Source: Watersipora subatra
Taxonomy: Eukaryota; Bryozoa; Gymnolaemata; Cheilostomatida; Watersiporidae
Direction: 5' to 3'
DNA length: 64,000 nt
Assembly (NCBI RefSeq): GCF_963576615.1
Contig: NC_088710.1
Coordinates: 20,951,114 to 21,015,113 of the forward strand
Shown here: piece by piece, positions 25,534-40,352 of the stretch
How the letters are laid out: the number at the start of each line of letters is the position of its first letter
Numbering within the stretch: the stretch's first letter is position 1
Notes under the pieces: generated by a model
Databases searched by the model: none
What the model was told of the DNA's origin: nothing
The model's input: only the letters and a program-made list of their open reading frames with translations
Translations under genes and position numbers: made by a program

Positions 25534-26405
25534 AGGTTGACTTGCAACAAAATTCACATTACAGTTATTTGGTATCAGAAGATTCACCATGTCTTACTCT
25601 GTTGTGTTGTAGGTGCCAAATATGTGGAAATGTGATTACAAGCTCTTAAAAATTCAAAAATGTTAATCGCAGCCACACGAGGCCGCCGTTGTTTGGATTC
25701 TCTTTCCAAAATGGCTCAAATGTGATGCAGTTGTGAGAGGTGGTTTCCATTTACGCTTTCATGCAACCTTATTCGTCGAAATATTTTCACAAATATATTT
25801 CACGCATTCAATAAAGCCATGTCTATTGTTCTTACGCGTCTGTTTTATCGGCATCGTAATGCTGCCACTTTGAGCACTGATATTTTAAAACCTACCATAA
25901 AAATCTGTTTAATTTTTTAATCTTAGCTTGAACAATTGCAAATCATCCTCTGATAATCATGACGAGCCTGTTGGTCACCTGTGATAATCGAAAAGCGCTG
26001 CAAAAATTATTTGCGAAGTATTGGGTCACATGAACAAATTACGACTTGCCGATTAGACCAAGCCGAAACAAAACTGTAAAGTAGCGAGCATCTATAATTG
26101 ATACGGGGTCTTCGGTAAAACCCAAAGTGTTTGTCATAAACTAGTGCAACGATAAGTTTGATATTGAGCTTTTTATTGGCCTTTCAATTCACGTGAGAAC
26201 ATCCCGTGACAAGACAATAACCAAATTTCATGACTACGTCAGAGAAATAAAGAGATTCCAATCTACGGCCGCTTTTCGTTTTTGAGCTTTTAAGAGCTTG
26301 TAATCACATTTCCACATATTTGGCACCTACAACACACCAGAGTAAGACATGGTGAATCTTTTGATACCAAATAACTGTAATGTGAATTTTATTGCAAGTC
26401 AACCT
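25534..26405. mobile_element. 872 bp TTAA-flanked MITE, copy 2
   Basis: Same length, terminal repeats and interior as the element at 16800-17671, with scattered substitutions. The left target is TTGA (25530-25533, a one-base change) and the right is TTAA (26406-26409). It was inserted into dispersed repeat A. Confidence 0.9.
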
Positions 26406-26519
26406 TTAAGTAAACCAAATATATTTCTAGTAAGACATTTAAAAACATGTGAAGTATGCATGTTTTTTTTTGAACAAGTTAACATGTCCTACTAGTGAAC
26501 TCTCTTCAAAGTGAACATG

Positions 26520-26850
26520 TTCTCATTGCATTGTCCACCCACCTACACATAGACACGTGAACTTAATCAATGCTTCATAAGTGTTGACAGTTTTGTGTTT
26601 ATTGACTAAACATAACCAACTATTATGCTAATGTGTAATGAACATTGTTTAAAAATTATGTTTTCAAGATAAAAACAAGTAAAGAATTAACATAAATAAA
26701 AAGAATGGGGTAATAGAAAGTAGTACAAATTTCTTTGATACAATCAAATTCTCAAAATTGGCAATATCACTAAGGTTGCAAATTTTTTTGTCTGTTGTTA
26801 TGTGTTCTTTGACCCGTTTCTAAGAGAGGTGTATTTAAAGTTTCTCAACG
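26520..26850. repeat. Dispersed repeat B, copy 1
   Basis: Matches 43898-44225 in the same orientation; shared blocks include CCACCTACACATAGACAC, ACTATTATGCTAATGTGTAA and ATTATGTTTTCAAGATAAA. The other copy overlaps the 3' splice site of an NR4A exon. No coding sense here. Confidence 0.8.
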
Positions 26851-28398
26851 TGTTAAGATTGGGAAAAACCTATATAGCACCACTTCGGTTGCTTAAAAAT
26901 TATTTTTTCACCTAACTGCAACCCAGGCACAACAGCCTACAGTCAAGTGCAAAAAGTATAGGTTAACCTACAATAATCTAGTATTGCTTAAATATATATA
27001 ATCAGCTGTAATTCGTCTTAAAAAACGACAATTTAGAAATTTGGTATAATTTTGATGCTCAGAAACTCCTCTATCTGTTTTCCTTATTTACTAGTTTTTA
27101 AAAATAATACTCTGGTTGTTATGTCGCTAGCAGTGTTAAATGTAAATTTTTTCACTAACGACAATTTTGGGAAACAAGTGCTTAAACTGTCAAAAATAAC
27201 TGAATCTATACTGTAAGGGTAGTAGAAATGTCAAACATTAGAGAAAACTTCAAAGAATGTAGTAAAATGGCTTGAAAGTAAAAAGTATCACCAATTAACT
27301 TTGGCTAATGTTTCATTAATACAGAGCAGATCTCATCGCAAAAAAATCTTATGTAATTCGAAGTAAAAGACTTTGACTCTTGGTCTTGGTCAATCGAACC
27401 CTAAGACCTCGATCCCCGAGGAAAAAAAGGGCCATCATGTACGTATCTAGATCTAGTTCAAATGTTTTCAATAAAAGTCAAGTAATATTCGAAGTAAGTA
27501 AAATCATGACTATAAAAAGTGCGTTAACAAACTCGCAAACAATACAATATCAACACAAAACATGTAGACTTTCAAGAACAGTAGACAACTTTCTTTTATT
27601 AACGTTGACTATAACATATTTAATTATTTCTATAATTCAAGTGTATACAAATTATAAAAGTTATTTAGCGGTCTTATACTTTTGCACATGACTGTATGAC
27701 AATATCTTGTCACAATATTTGTGCAGTTGAAATCGAGCAGTTGAGCTAAAACAATCTAATTCAAACGCAGATGACCAGCATAGCCGTCATCTGAATAAAT
27801 CAAAGTTAAACTGACACACATGCCATGATACAAAATTTACAAGCTACGAATTCAAGATGAATCTAGGAGATTAATTAAAAAACCAAGTACCGCTTCTCTT
27901 ATGATCTGCAAGCACAGATAATCTAGCAGAGATATGAAAAAGCTAGAAATAGGTTAGGCCTACTGACTATTCCACTTGTTTTAGAATGAACAGTGCAAAC
28001 TAGCATGATACTATTGAATACTGATGTATATACATTGTGAAACCGAGTAAAATGTAGCAACCGTAAAACCCTCGAAAATATTTGTTAATATACGAGTACG
28101 TGAGACTGATCCTGATTAGAAAGATATTTAAAATATTGGTGGTGTTAAGACCTACAGTAGCGAATATCAAGAAACAATCAACTCAATTACTCATAAAAGA
28201 AGCGAGTTTTGCTGAATGAGATTTAAACTAGCCAGTGAAAATTAACATTAGTATATATCGATTGTGAAGACAGCATGGATCCTCACGATAATGTTAAACA
28301 TCCATAGCAATTATTACAACTTCCGCGAATGAATGGCACATGCGTAAAGGTTAGAATTAATAAAACAATTTCCGGTAGTTATTTTCTTTCTTTGACGA
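26851..28398. other. Intergenic, upstream of RPL23A
   Basis: AT-rich sequence with no supportable exon. The open frame at 27380-27691 has no recognised domain. The last few hundred bases are presumed to hold the RPL23A promoter. Confidence 0.4.
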
Positions 28399-28416
28399 CC
28401 CCTTCTCTTCCTTTGA
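28399..28416 (+). promoter_or_regulatory. RPL23A: Candidate 5' TOP pyrimidine tract of RPL23A
   Basis: CCCCTTCTCTTCCTTT lies directly before GAAACATGG. Metazoan ribosomal protein mRNAs start at a C within such a tract and are translated under mTOR control. The transcription start is not mapped, so the role is inferred from position and composition. Confidence 0.5.
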
Positions 28417-28419
28417 AAC

Positions 28420-29798
<1,379 letters not shown>

Positions 29799-30825
29799 AT
29801 ATTTACTCTTTGGGTCCATAATATATTTGACCAACATTTGGTGTTAAAATAGTGCTTTCTTGATGTGGTTGCAGTTTGTACAAGTTAACTTTTAGAACAT
29901 TTTAATGATCTAATTTCTATCTAAGCGTTGAATCGGGTGAAGTGTAAAAGATTTGCTGTTGAAACATCAATTGAAGTTTTAAAAATTAAGCCCACTAAAA
30001 TCTGTTACTTTTACAGTTGCCCACTGTTACTAAAACCTTTTATTAATTTTGAAATACCACCGTGATATGTACGGCATCTTCTTAAATAAGGCAGCGGTGA
30101 TGTATGGGTTCATCAAATTTTCAATACTCACATGACTACAATTAACAGAGTTCCTGCAAAAACTGCTGAAAATCATTCACTTTCACTATCTTGGCAACGC
30201 TGACAGATGCAGGTAGGTTGAGGGGAAAACTATTTTCATAGTTTGGTTTAAAAATAAGTCATCTGCCATTGAGCCAACCTTTAGAATAAATGAATATTTA
30301 ACTAGTTATCCTGATTCAAACACTTCAAATTGAATTAGGTTTTTATGTTGACAAACACCACGATTTTAATATCTATTAGGTTTGCATCACCACAATTAGT
30401 CTTTTGATGGTTATTTTCACATCGGTTTACTTCAAAACAAAAGTTGGTAAAAAAAAATTTGATTTACTAATGAAGTTAATAAGCCATTATTCAAGGCCTT
30501 TACATGTTTGTAGTTTTTATAGTAAAACATCAAAACATTTGTTTTCACTACAGCATTGTTTTTATAAGCTGTCCACCAATGCCAACAATATATTCGATAT
30601 ATATTCCACAGATATTCGTTACAATGTGTCCATTCTGAAAGTTCTAAAAATAAAATACTTTATAACATCGATGGATATCCATGGTTTCCCAAGAGCTAAG
30701 CTTAGGCATTGGTAAAAATGTTAGTTAGCTTTTTGTGACATTTGAAGTATTCAAGTTTGACCCATACCTACCCGCAAAGATATACCACCGATTTCGCTCG
30801 GGAGAGAAACAATAGTGCTTACTTT
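29799..30825. other. RPL23A 3' flank
   Basis: Contains the presumed RPL23A 3' UTR, though no AATAAA lies close to the stop codon. The 103-codon open frame at 30404-30715 shows no domain. Confidence 0.35.
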
Positions 30826-31478
30826 CACTATGTTTCCATGATGCGCAGTGCTTCGGAGTTGCGCTATCTCCGAATCATGGAACCGGCGTCTTCGCACTGA
30901 TCAGTGCGAAGCCAGTGCAAATTCGCAGCAAGGAAACAGCGACTGCGCATAGCTCTCCTGTCGTGGAGACAGATTTTTCGATGGCCATAAACTAGTACAA
31001 AGGTTGTCCTGCTAATCTTGTTTTTTCACTATTCTTCCGATCTTCTTTCACATAAATTTAATTATAATCTGCATTCACGAGGATGATGAGGTGATTACTT
31101 TCCTGGACTTTGTTATCGATGCCAACACTTCGAAAAATAGGTGGCAAGTCCTAAATTAACGTTTAAATAATATATTACTTAAAAATACTTATTAAAAATA
31201 TATTACTATGTAAAAAGTGTGTTAAGGTTTGTAAAACCTTGTGAATGTGTATTGTAAATAAAAGTATAATGACGACAGAACAATAAAAAAGACTGTTTAT
31301 GACGTTCGGTATCCGTGATCGATTCTATTTCTCCATCAGGCGATTCGATTTATACAATTTCTCTTCTCTGGCTAATTTGCGGTATTTGCTGAAAACCACT
31401 GCGCAGCATGGAAACGTACAATCCCCTCGACTTCGGAGGGGGCTGCTTCGCAGTACTGCGCACCATGGAAACATAGTG
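30826..31478. mobile_element. 653 bp TIR element
   Basis: Starts CACTATGTTTCCATGATGCG and ends with the inverse (CGCACCATGGAAACATAGTG). Sub-terminal sequence on both sides is rich in GC and in GCGCAGT/CTTCG motifs, including a nested palindrome TTCGCACTGATCAGTGCGAA near 30891-30910. No transposase frame is present, so it is a non-autonomous DNA element. The flanks show no clear target duplication, so the superfamily is undetermined. Confidence 0.75.
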
Positions 31479-34400
31479 ATTAACTAATCTGCTTTAGGTG
31501 CGAATTCCTAATAAACCCTTATAATTTCAAAAAATGATTACGATTAACCAACACAATTGAATCAAACTAGATTTGTAAATCGTATAAATCCTGCTTCTGT
31601 TCCCAAGTTTTAATTTAGGCTCCACCGCAATAGTTGTGTTTATGACCTAATGAAGCAGTCTGGAACAAATTCAAAGTCAATTTTTAGTCAAATTGACATT
31701 TTTTGCAATATGAAGTTTCGATTAGTTAATAGTATTCTGCCATAGGCAGGTTCCTTGTATCGTGATCTTCTCCAATCGTTTCGATTAGAGGTGTCATGAG
31801 TTTTCTTGGAAGGGTATTGAAGTAGTTTCCCCATTGCCTGACTCAGCTTCATTGTCAGAGTTGTCTCCCTTAGTACAGGATCGATTTAAGACCAGATACC
31901 CGTCCTAGCATCTTGTATCGGGACTCAAAATTCTGACATGCTGAGTGACAGTCCATAATGCTAACTGCTACACCAAAAAGGCGTGACAAGTTTAGGTGCT
32001 TCGGCAGTATGGAAAGTTAATACTAAATTTTTATGATATTTGCTAGAAAATCTAGTGACAGAACTAGATGATTCACTACTAATCATTCTCTGCACATTCT
32101 TGTGCTATTTTGGCTCATTTTCAACCGTACTAACTTTCATGTGATTTACTTTAAATACTGGTCATTGCTCAGAAAATTGCTATAATTTAAGTTACTACTA
32201 CAAAAGACGGCGTCGAGATAAGTTACCCATTCAATTTTCACAATAATCAGCCAAGTATCCTCTTTTATGCGGTATCAAATTCAGATAGAGAACTCATATT
32301 ACTTACATGTTGACCTGTGTATCAAAGAAGGTAGTTTCAGCAAATTTTCAATTTTTGAAAACCTTCATTTGCTGAAACAAAGGCTTGCGCAAGAGAAATA
32401 GTAAAGTATAACCAGTTTAGCTAAAATAATGTCTTATTATGACTCAATACCTAGAAAGTGCATTTTTTATTAGATCATAACTCAAATCAGCATAATGAAA
32501 AGTTGATAATAGCTTTGAAACATTGAACTTTTTTATTTAATTTATGCCGACTTTTACTGTCTCACCACTTTTGACTCGGCGTATTCATTTCTAGAATTGA
32601 AAAAGTGGATCGTGATCGAGAAAAGTTCAAGTCTTCATGTTTTTCGGTTTAGTGTTTTGGTTATAACTATTGCCCAAGATATCATTGAGTCATAGTTGTA
32701 AGTTTTATTTTTATTTTACATAGCCAATCAAAAATCTTCTTTAACCTAGAAATAACTCTACATGGAATGGGTAAATACCAAGGTGAGATAACTCACGTTT
32801 GGAGCCTAGCAACGATGAAAATTAGCATGAGTATCCACTATGGTTGTGTATGAGTTTAAAAAACCTCATAAATTTCATGGCGACTGAATGTAGTGAAACA
32901 TGCATGGTAAATGACTATTTGTTTTCCTTTGACTAACCATTGTTGAAATAGTGCTCTAGCAGATGATAACTGTTCTAACAGATGTTTAATAACAAAGTTC
33001 CTTTTACAATACTTAGTGAGATGGTGTTTTTGTTAGGCATTTCTTTATAAGAATAATCAGGTTGTTTGTGTAGAATCCTGTCCTATCTCAAACCTTGAAA
33101 ACAATAGCGTATCATATTCTAGCTTGTCACTCAGTTTTGTTCCTAAATTAAACATTGGAGACTACTCACACTCTTTCTAACAACAACGTACGTTCCAACT
33201 GAATCATCACTTGAGCTATGCGTGCAATGTTTGCACTAGTATATGAAGTTGTCTTCTCGTTATTATTTACATGTCTGAAAAGATAGTCAGCATAACAATA
33301 AAAACAGTATCTGAACAGGACGTACTTGTCTGGTAACTGTTTTTATATTTTTGTACACATTTCATATGCGCATATTTGTAACAAAGATTGTTTTGTTTAT
33401 TGTTTACGCTTACCCTCAAGTCATTTGCTATGTCGTTATAGTTTCCATGTCATTGTTGACGTCATGAACCAGCCATACTAGACATTTTTGCATTATAGAA
33501 ACAACTTTGTATATTCTATGCTTCTGCGCTCGTATGATAATTATGGTAAGTAGATTTTCAGTCAGAAAACATCTAATTGGCATGGGCAATCCTGAAATCT
33601 GCATGTCAAGCGACACGTTAGCAATAAAGTTACTATTTATTCTTCTTATGATCATATCCAGCAAGCTTCGTTTTGTTTGCAGATTGGAATAATCTAAACA
33701 TCTAGGAGGCAGGAAGATTGGAAGATACTTGGTACCATCTTGTTGAGTCTTTGCTGATATATTTGGTGTCTATCATACTACCATCAATAAAGACATTTGG
33801 CGATCATTGTCTTCATTTATTTTTCTCCAAGTTATTATTACCTTATAGTAGTATCCAAATTGAGAAACATCATGTTTCCAGCTTTAGTGTCATGATGTTA
33901 CATGGCAAAGATCTTCATTATAGTACATTAGGGATTTTGTGCTGTGTGCTCTAGAGTTAACTTAGTTGTGTGCAAACAAATAAGATGTGTTTGGATTTTC
34001 TAAAGATATAAACAAACTATCGATGGTGCTTGTCAATAATAAGTAATCGGGTTCAAAAGAATGCTAAATCATGTGTAATATTTGTCTCTGTACCTTAGGA
34101 TGTGAACAATTTGTTGACGAGTAGTATATGGCATCAAAAAAATTACCAATTATTAACCAGTGAATGTATAACTTAGCTGTTCAGTTACGTTGCCTGGTTT
34201 CAGCCATGATGGATTTGGCAACTGATAATCCTAATGCTGTGCCCTAAGTTTGTTCTAGCTGATGGTAAAACTACTGAAGAAAGTGAAAAAAGATGTGATA
34301 TTCTATCATATTTCATTTAACACATTGGAGAATAGGAAGTCCCTTGATCAGCCATTCAATAACATGCCTATCCTATGAGCATAGATGCATTACATTTGTA

Positions 34401-35121
34401 GTTCAATAAAGCTTTGGGAAGGGCTACCTGCAATCTAAATAACTGGTACTGTAACTATCTAAATAACTGGTGCCATGGTATGTGCATTGAGACTACACCT
34501 TGATGTCTAACAATAGCATCATGTTAGAACTGTTTGTAACTGCTTAGAAACCAATGAGCTTGTATTAAAACTTTTTTCCTTTGCTTTCAGAAAGCACATC
34601 GCAAACCGAATGCTTTCTGAAATCCTGCTACCCATAGCTATTGGGATAAAGAATATTTCTCTAATAAGGAATGGCAAAAAAGCATCATTTATCCATTTTG
34701 ATTATGAAGATAGTTCGATATAGATAAAAAAGATATCAAAAGTTCTAGGTGATGCATGGTGCTAACAAAGAATTCATGGTGCCAGTTTTTATCAATCCTG
34801 TTTCCAATACTACGTTTTATATGCCCCAAGCACTGAATGATAACTTTCCGTAAATTCATGAAAGAGCTTGGATATTTCGTGTCATATGCCATTGACCTGT
34901 ATTATCTTGTCATAGCATAAAATGACAAGCATATAGGTTGTTATCAGTTGCGTAAGCCTATGGCATAAACGCGAAGGATTGTGGGTGAGCCACCCCTTGA
35001 TGATTCAAGCAAGAGCTGATTTATGGCAAGGGGGCGTACCAAAGGTTCAGTGCACTAGCATCTGTGTTCTTTGGTGAATAGGTCATTTTACACCCACCGT
35101 CTGACTTGTCACTACTCAATA
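31479..35121. other. Intergenic, RPL23A to coactosin
   Basis: No supportable exon. A weak tRNA-like segment lies near 31890-31975 on the minus strand. Open frames at 33428-33954 lack domains. A 25 bp motif, CACATCGCAAACCGAATGCT plus TTCTG, occurs at about 34598 and again at about 35562 inside coactosin intron 1. Confidence 0.4.
31890..31975 (-). repeat. Possible tRNA-like SINE head
   Basis: On the minus strand TGGTGTAGCAGTTAGCATTA resembles box A, and GAATTTTGAGTCCC, about 25 nt on, resembles box B weakly. It is more diverged than the heads at 1060 and 54350. Confidence 0.35.
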
Positions 35122-38100
35122 ATGGCAGTATTAGATAAAGATTCCATCGCAGCAGCTTATGAGGATGTGAGGAATGATCACAGTGACACCATGTGGTGAG
35201 TTTTACACTTGTATGTGGTTACACTTGTTTGCTGAACTGAAACATTGTCAGGGTACATTTTTACATTGAAGCTCCCAATCTCTTAGCCTTGAATTAGACC
35301 AGAGCTTTTTAATTTTTTTTGTCAAAACTCCACCCTCTTTCCAGGAAAAAAAAACATACAGCACCCTTTCCCCACCACGACTATAACTAGTGACATTTGT
35401 TTATAAAATTGTTATAAATGCACCTCTGGATAACTAAGTATCCTTAACGAAAAGATGAATAACGAGGAATATGGACCAACTTACAACAAAGAATAACTTT
35501 ATTCATTGTAACAGTAAAAACTTAGCACTTCATACTCCTGCTCAGTGCTAACAAAACTGTCACATCGCAAACCGAATGCTTTCTGCGCACGCACCAGCAA
35601 TGAGTGCGCTACTGCCCCTAAAGTAATGTATGTTCAATTGCATTTTAATCTAGGACAGTAAAAATCTAAATAAAATTGCGTGCTATCAGAGGTCAAACGC
35701 GCTCTTTGATAGAGCCTCGTGCCCCTTTGGTTAGCACATCCCACTATTTAAGCAGCACTGGATTAGACTAAGGCAGCCTTACGATGAAAGTATTAGTAAA
35801 CTGCAAAGTGAATTCAACTGGATGTAGTCTTGTGCAAATTGCTTTCCAGTCTTGGAATATATAAAAGCTGCAAAGAGATAGCCATGACTTTCACAACTTG
35901 CTTAATGTCTATACCCAATACCTCAAAAATCATTCGTGTGAATCCCTTCCCAAATAGAAGTATTTCAAAAGTACTGAGGCTAATAGTAGACTATTATTGC
36001 CCACTCGTGTTCATGTCTTATTTTATAGAATAGCCATTGATTGTGATAACGACCATTTTAAAATAAAGCAATTGCGGAAACTGCCACAGCATGAACATCT
36101 ACCTCTCAGCACTGTTTTGTTCTGCTCCTTAAACCAAGCAACTGCAATAAGTCCTAAAATCACAAATCTAACCATAAGTTTAGCAAAATTTGAGAGCAGC
36201 TGAGCATATCGAATCGATAGATGCTTAGCAACCCGGTGACATGGCAAGAGTGCTTCTCCAAAATGTGAAAAAACTGTCCAAATATTGGATATGAACGTGT
36301 TCAGAGATAGAACATGAATACTTCCTGTATGTTTCTAGGTCACATCAACTAGCTGATAGAGTTATCTTAACTTTATTAGCTAGTTAATGTGACCTAGATC
36401 AGCATATCAGCTATTCTATCTTAACTAAATGGGCTTCTCAAAAAGTTTTAGCATAAATCAATTTAATTACCTGAACCCCACTCACCATTACAGCACATAA
36501 GCACTAGGGCCATTGTGAAATAGAGATATTCTTCACGCCTCAAAGGCTCTGCCGAGTGATCATTATTTTAGACGCCAACACATGGTACAAGCTTGGCTAT
36601 AATAAGAGCGGTGTCTGTCTGTCTGTCCAAAGCCAGGCTAAGAGCATTAGAAAAACCTGACTCACCTGAGAATAGAACTGGGATACTTCTATTTACACAC
36701 CGGCGTGCTAACCACTGCAACCCTCAGCCACCTCACAAATTAATTATGAACATAGTAATTATGCATTACGATCTCTCACGGATACGCAGAATGGTCAAGC
36801 GTAGTAGTAGATATAGCTGCTCATTCTGATTGTGTTGTAATACTTAGTGACTCATTTTCAACCTCATAGAAGAAGATCCCGGATTTGACTTTAATGGGCA
36901 ACATCAATCATTTCCTCTACTTGAGTATGAAATATGTTTGTAGTAATAAAAATGATCACGTTTGTTTGTCATGGGATTCAAAAAGATGTCTGGCAGCATG
37001 GGAGTTGATGCCACGCCATAGTAGACCTATAAAACTTGACTCCTTTTCATCAGAACCGTAGTGTAGCTGATATGAAACATTTAATTCGTTTGTTATCATT
37101 CTTTTCGTGGGCAGGTCTACATTTGCATATGAAGGAAAGGAGCTGGTCCATGATGCATCCGGATCTGACTTTGAAACATTCCGCACAAAGTTCACTCGTA
37201 AGTAGTGTACCTTCACCGGGCTGTTTTTGACACGGTCTTTCAGATGTGACACTTGTGCGAATGACCTAAATGTTAACTTGATGCTGATTAGATCACGACA
37301 ATGCATATAATCTGTATTACGTCATTAATGCTCATCTACCAGCAGCTCATGCCAGCATGCATTGTGTGAATACTTTAGATTACTCATCTATGGGAGGGGG
37401 AAGTTATCACTGCTCTATGGTTGTGTCTTTGACTTACCAGTATTCCCAAAACTATGCTTCATGCATGTAACCTGCTTTTTGTGTACAGTTTCCTTCTTGG
37501 TAAAGCAAATTTAGAGAGTTATGCTTGTGATGCCCAAAACAGTAACTGAACTAGTCTCAATGTTTGTGTTGCATGTATGAGTGATGTTGTCATGTTGGGA
37601 GTATGGTACCTGCTACGTTACTTGCTGTGCAAACATTTGTTTTGCCATCGTAACTGGGCATGTCTGAGCCCAGTGATGAGAGAGCCTTAACAGCTGAAAA
37701 CATGCTAATAGGAGAAAGGAGTTTAAGTTCGCCTTTTTTAAACTTTTTGGGAGTTGAAACCTATTCATATTTTATGTGCTCTAGTCTACTAGGCAACGGC
37801 TGCTTTCAAAATCCTTACCATTTAAAAAAAGTTGTTTACTTATCTGAATCAACCCTATCTTGGTCTGCATTTAAACAACTCTCATTTAGCCATAATTACC
37901 AATAGACATGTAGGAGGAAGTAACACCAGCAGTGTTAAAAATAATTGTTGTGGTGCACGAATACGTTAAGACAGCTCAGTCAAAAATATAACTGTGCATT
38001 GGCATAATAGCTATAAAAATGTCATATGATCGGTTCAATATTCACTCAGATATTAAAAATGTTAGGGAGGCTTATACTAAAGTGAACAATATTGTTTGTT

Positions 38101-40352
38101 TTACTTAGACATGTCTTTGATGATAATATACAAACAATCAACCTTGTGGTTCAATAAAAGCTTCATAAACAAACACCGAGTTGCTCTTTTGTCTAGGACA
38201 AAGCTGTAGCTCAGATTGTGTTGTATTTTAAAATGTTCATATTTTAAAATATCGTAACCTGAAAAAGGTAACAATAAATTGGGTTAAAATCAATTAATTT
38301 GAACTTTTACATTTTCTATTTGATTTATTTTAACTAAACTCATTAAACATATTTAGAATGAACACAGTGAATAATTATAAACTTGAAAGATTTCTCACAT
38401 GCTTTCAGAGCCAGCCACGCTTTTTAGGACAGATGCCACTTTTGTTAGAAATTAAAAAAGATTTAAGCAATTGTGCATATTTGCAATAACAATTTTTTAC
38501 AACTACACCTTTTTGCTTAAGTAAAAGGTCATTTAATTTTCTATTCAACTACTAAATTCACTAACCTAATATTGTAGTTTGTTGAAAACTTAGAGTTATT
38601 TTTCCTCAATAGTAATGAAAAAGAAAGCACAACTCCGCATAAGAAACTAGTTAATATGCTTTGTTTATATCGCCATAGCATAGATAACATTTTACATGTG
38701 CTGTCAGATAAACTACTTATTACTATGGCAATTCATTCGTGAATAGAGACAAATCTAGAATATAATTTAGGAATATAATCTAGGAATATAATTTGTCTAC
38801 TCAGGGGATCGTATGTAAATGTTTGATTGTACTTCCATGCAGAGTGTAAGCAAAGACTGTGTTCATTGTAGCTGAAGATAGAGGGTTTGCTTACTTGCGA
38901 GTCATCACTGGAGATGAAATGTCAAAAAGGGTCAAATTTGTGCTAATCAGCTGGTGCGGCAGCGAGGTCGGAGGCCTCAAACGGGCTAAACTTGGCACAG
39001 ATAAAGCAACTCTCAAACAAGTAGTTAAGGTATATAAAATTGCACAGTTTGACCTTGACCTTAGCGTTTGTTCTACACTACATGGTGGTATATATGTATT
39101 ACTGAACAATAATGGCAAATAAATTGTTACAACTGAGTACAAAGGTTACAAAAGTCGGAAACTTAACTACCTATAAAAAAATTACATACCAACTGGAAAT
39201 CTCTATGCAACATCACATTGGCAGCAGACAGCACGAGCAAGATAAAATTTGTTGGCAAAGAGATAAGGCTGTACAAATTGCATTGGTCGTTAAAAGTATA
39301 AAGCTTTATAGGGTTGTCTTTTTATTGTACTCTAGCAATCATAGTTAAAGATGGAGTAATGTTAACACTCACTCAAATTGGTCTCGCTTCTTTGTTTCAC
39401 AATATAACACTATAACTACTGTGTTCTAAAAAGGAAAGACTCAAATAGGGTGCTAACTTGCTTTTTAAAATCATTATCAACTCACAAAAGCACTGGCCAG
39501 AGATTTGTGACAGTCATATGCACGATGCATGGTTTGGTTATTAATATTTAATATTATTAATATTTTACATTATTTTAGTTTAGTTATAAAGTTATAGAAA
39601 GTCAAAAATATTATATAAACTTGGCAAACTTTTTGTGAATATTGTACCCGACTTCAAAAAAGCACCAATAGCTTCAAGCATACACACCATCTCAAAAGAA
39701 GGAAAAGCCAAATTTGATTTAAAAAGTTGACTCTGCGGTTGTTGGCTGACATGGTCGATCAGCAATATGTGATAACTATATATATAGAATAACTAACAAA
39801 TACTAAATTTTCATAAAGCGATAGTGTAGCGACACATCTCATATAGCGCTGCAATGTCATCATGTAAATAGCTGAGTTGCTCTTATTCTGCCATGATTCA
39901 GTATGTTGAAAGTGAAACAACCGCGCGATGCGCTATCTTTGTGCCATGAAAATAGCCTCAGCGACCATCGCCGTCGTTCTTGCATAGATATTGCTTTGAC
40001 TTTGACATAAGGCATTGCATAGTCATGGCTCTATCATAGCGCCTTCTAAAACCTTGATCCGCTTGTCAGCCCAGCGTAGCACTTCAGCACTGACACATCC
40101 AGGTGTCACTACATTATCACTGTACAGCAACTTAGCAATGTGACATAAGATATCTGTATTGTGAGAAGAGTTTGTAAGAATAATAGCTGATTTCTATCAA
40201 AGGTCAAAAAGCGAGTGTAATCTTATTTACCTTTTTTGTAGAACTTCGCAATCGAGATGCTACTCTCTGAACCCTCAGAATTAGACTACGAATCCATTGC
40301 GACAGAAGCACGCAAAGCGGGTGGTGCTAACTATGGCACCGGACAACGATAA
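35122..40352 (+). CDS. COTL1: Coactosin-like actin-binding protein (ADF-H domain)
   Basis: Exons 35122-35195, 37115-37197, 38872-39029 and 40242-40352 total 426 nt, 141 aa (human 142), with all phases kept. Seen: MAVLDKDSIAAAYEDVRND, then STFAYEGKELVHDASGSDFE, DRGFAYLRVITGDEMSKRVK, FVLISWCGSEVGGLKRAK and LGTDKATLKQVVK, ending ARKAGGANYGTGQR. The GD.MSKR.KF.LI.W block and KAGGANY tail are diagnostic of coactosin. Known: a single ADF-homology domain that binds F-actin and does not sever it; in vertebrates it also binds 5-lipoxygenase. The usual residue between the Trp and Gly in TWIG is Cys here (SWCG). It acts in the cytosol. Confidence 0.96.
36335..36397. repeat. Imperfect ~22 bp inverted repeat
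   Basis: CTAGGTCACATCAACTAGCT is followed by AGCTAGTTAATGTGACCTAG after about 20 nt. A short foldback in coactosin intron 1. Confidence 0.6.
36600..36745 (-). repeat. tRNA-derived SINE head
   Basis: Read on the minus strand: GGGTTGCAGTGGTTAGCACG (box A-like), then CCCAGTTCTATTCTC (weak box B) about 35 nt later, with a GACAGACAGACAGAC run at the far end. It lies in coactosin intron 1. Confidence 0.5.

Noticed and set aside
33455-33466. Full CRE-like TGACGTCA between RPL23A and coactosin
   Set aside because: A single 8 bp match in intergenic DNA far from any start codon; expected by chance in a window this size.
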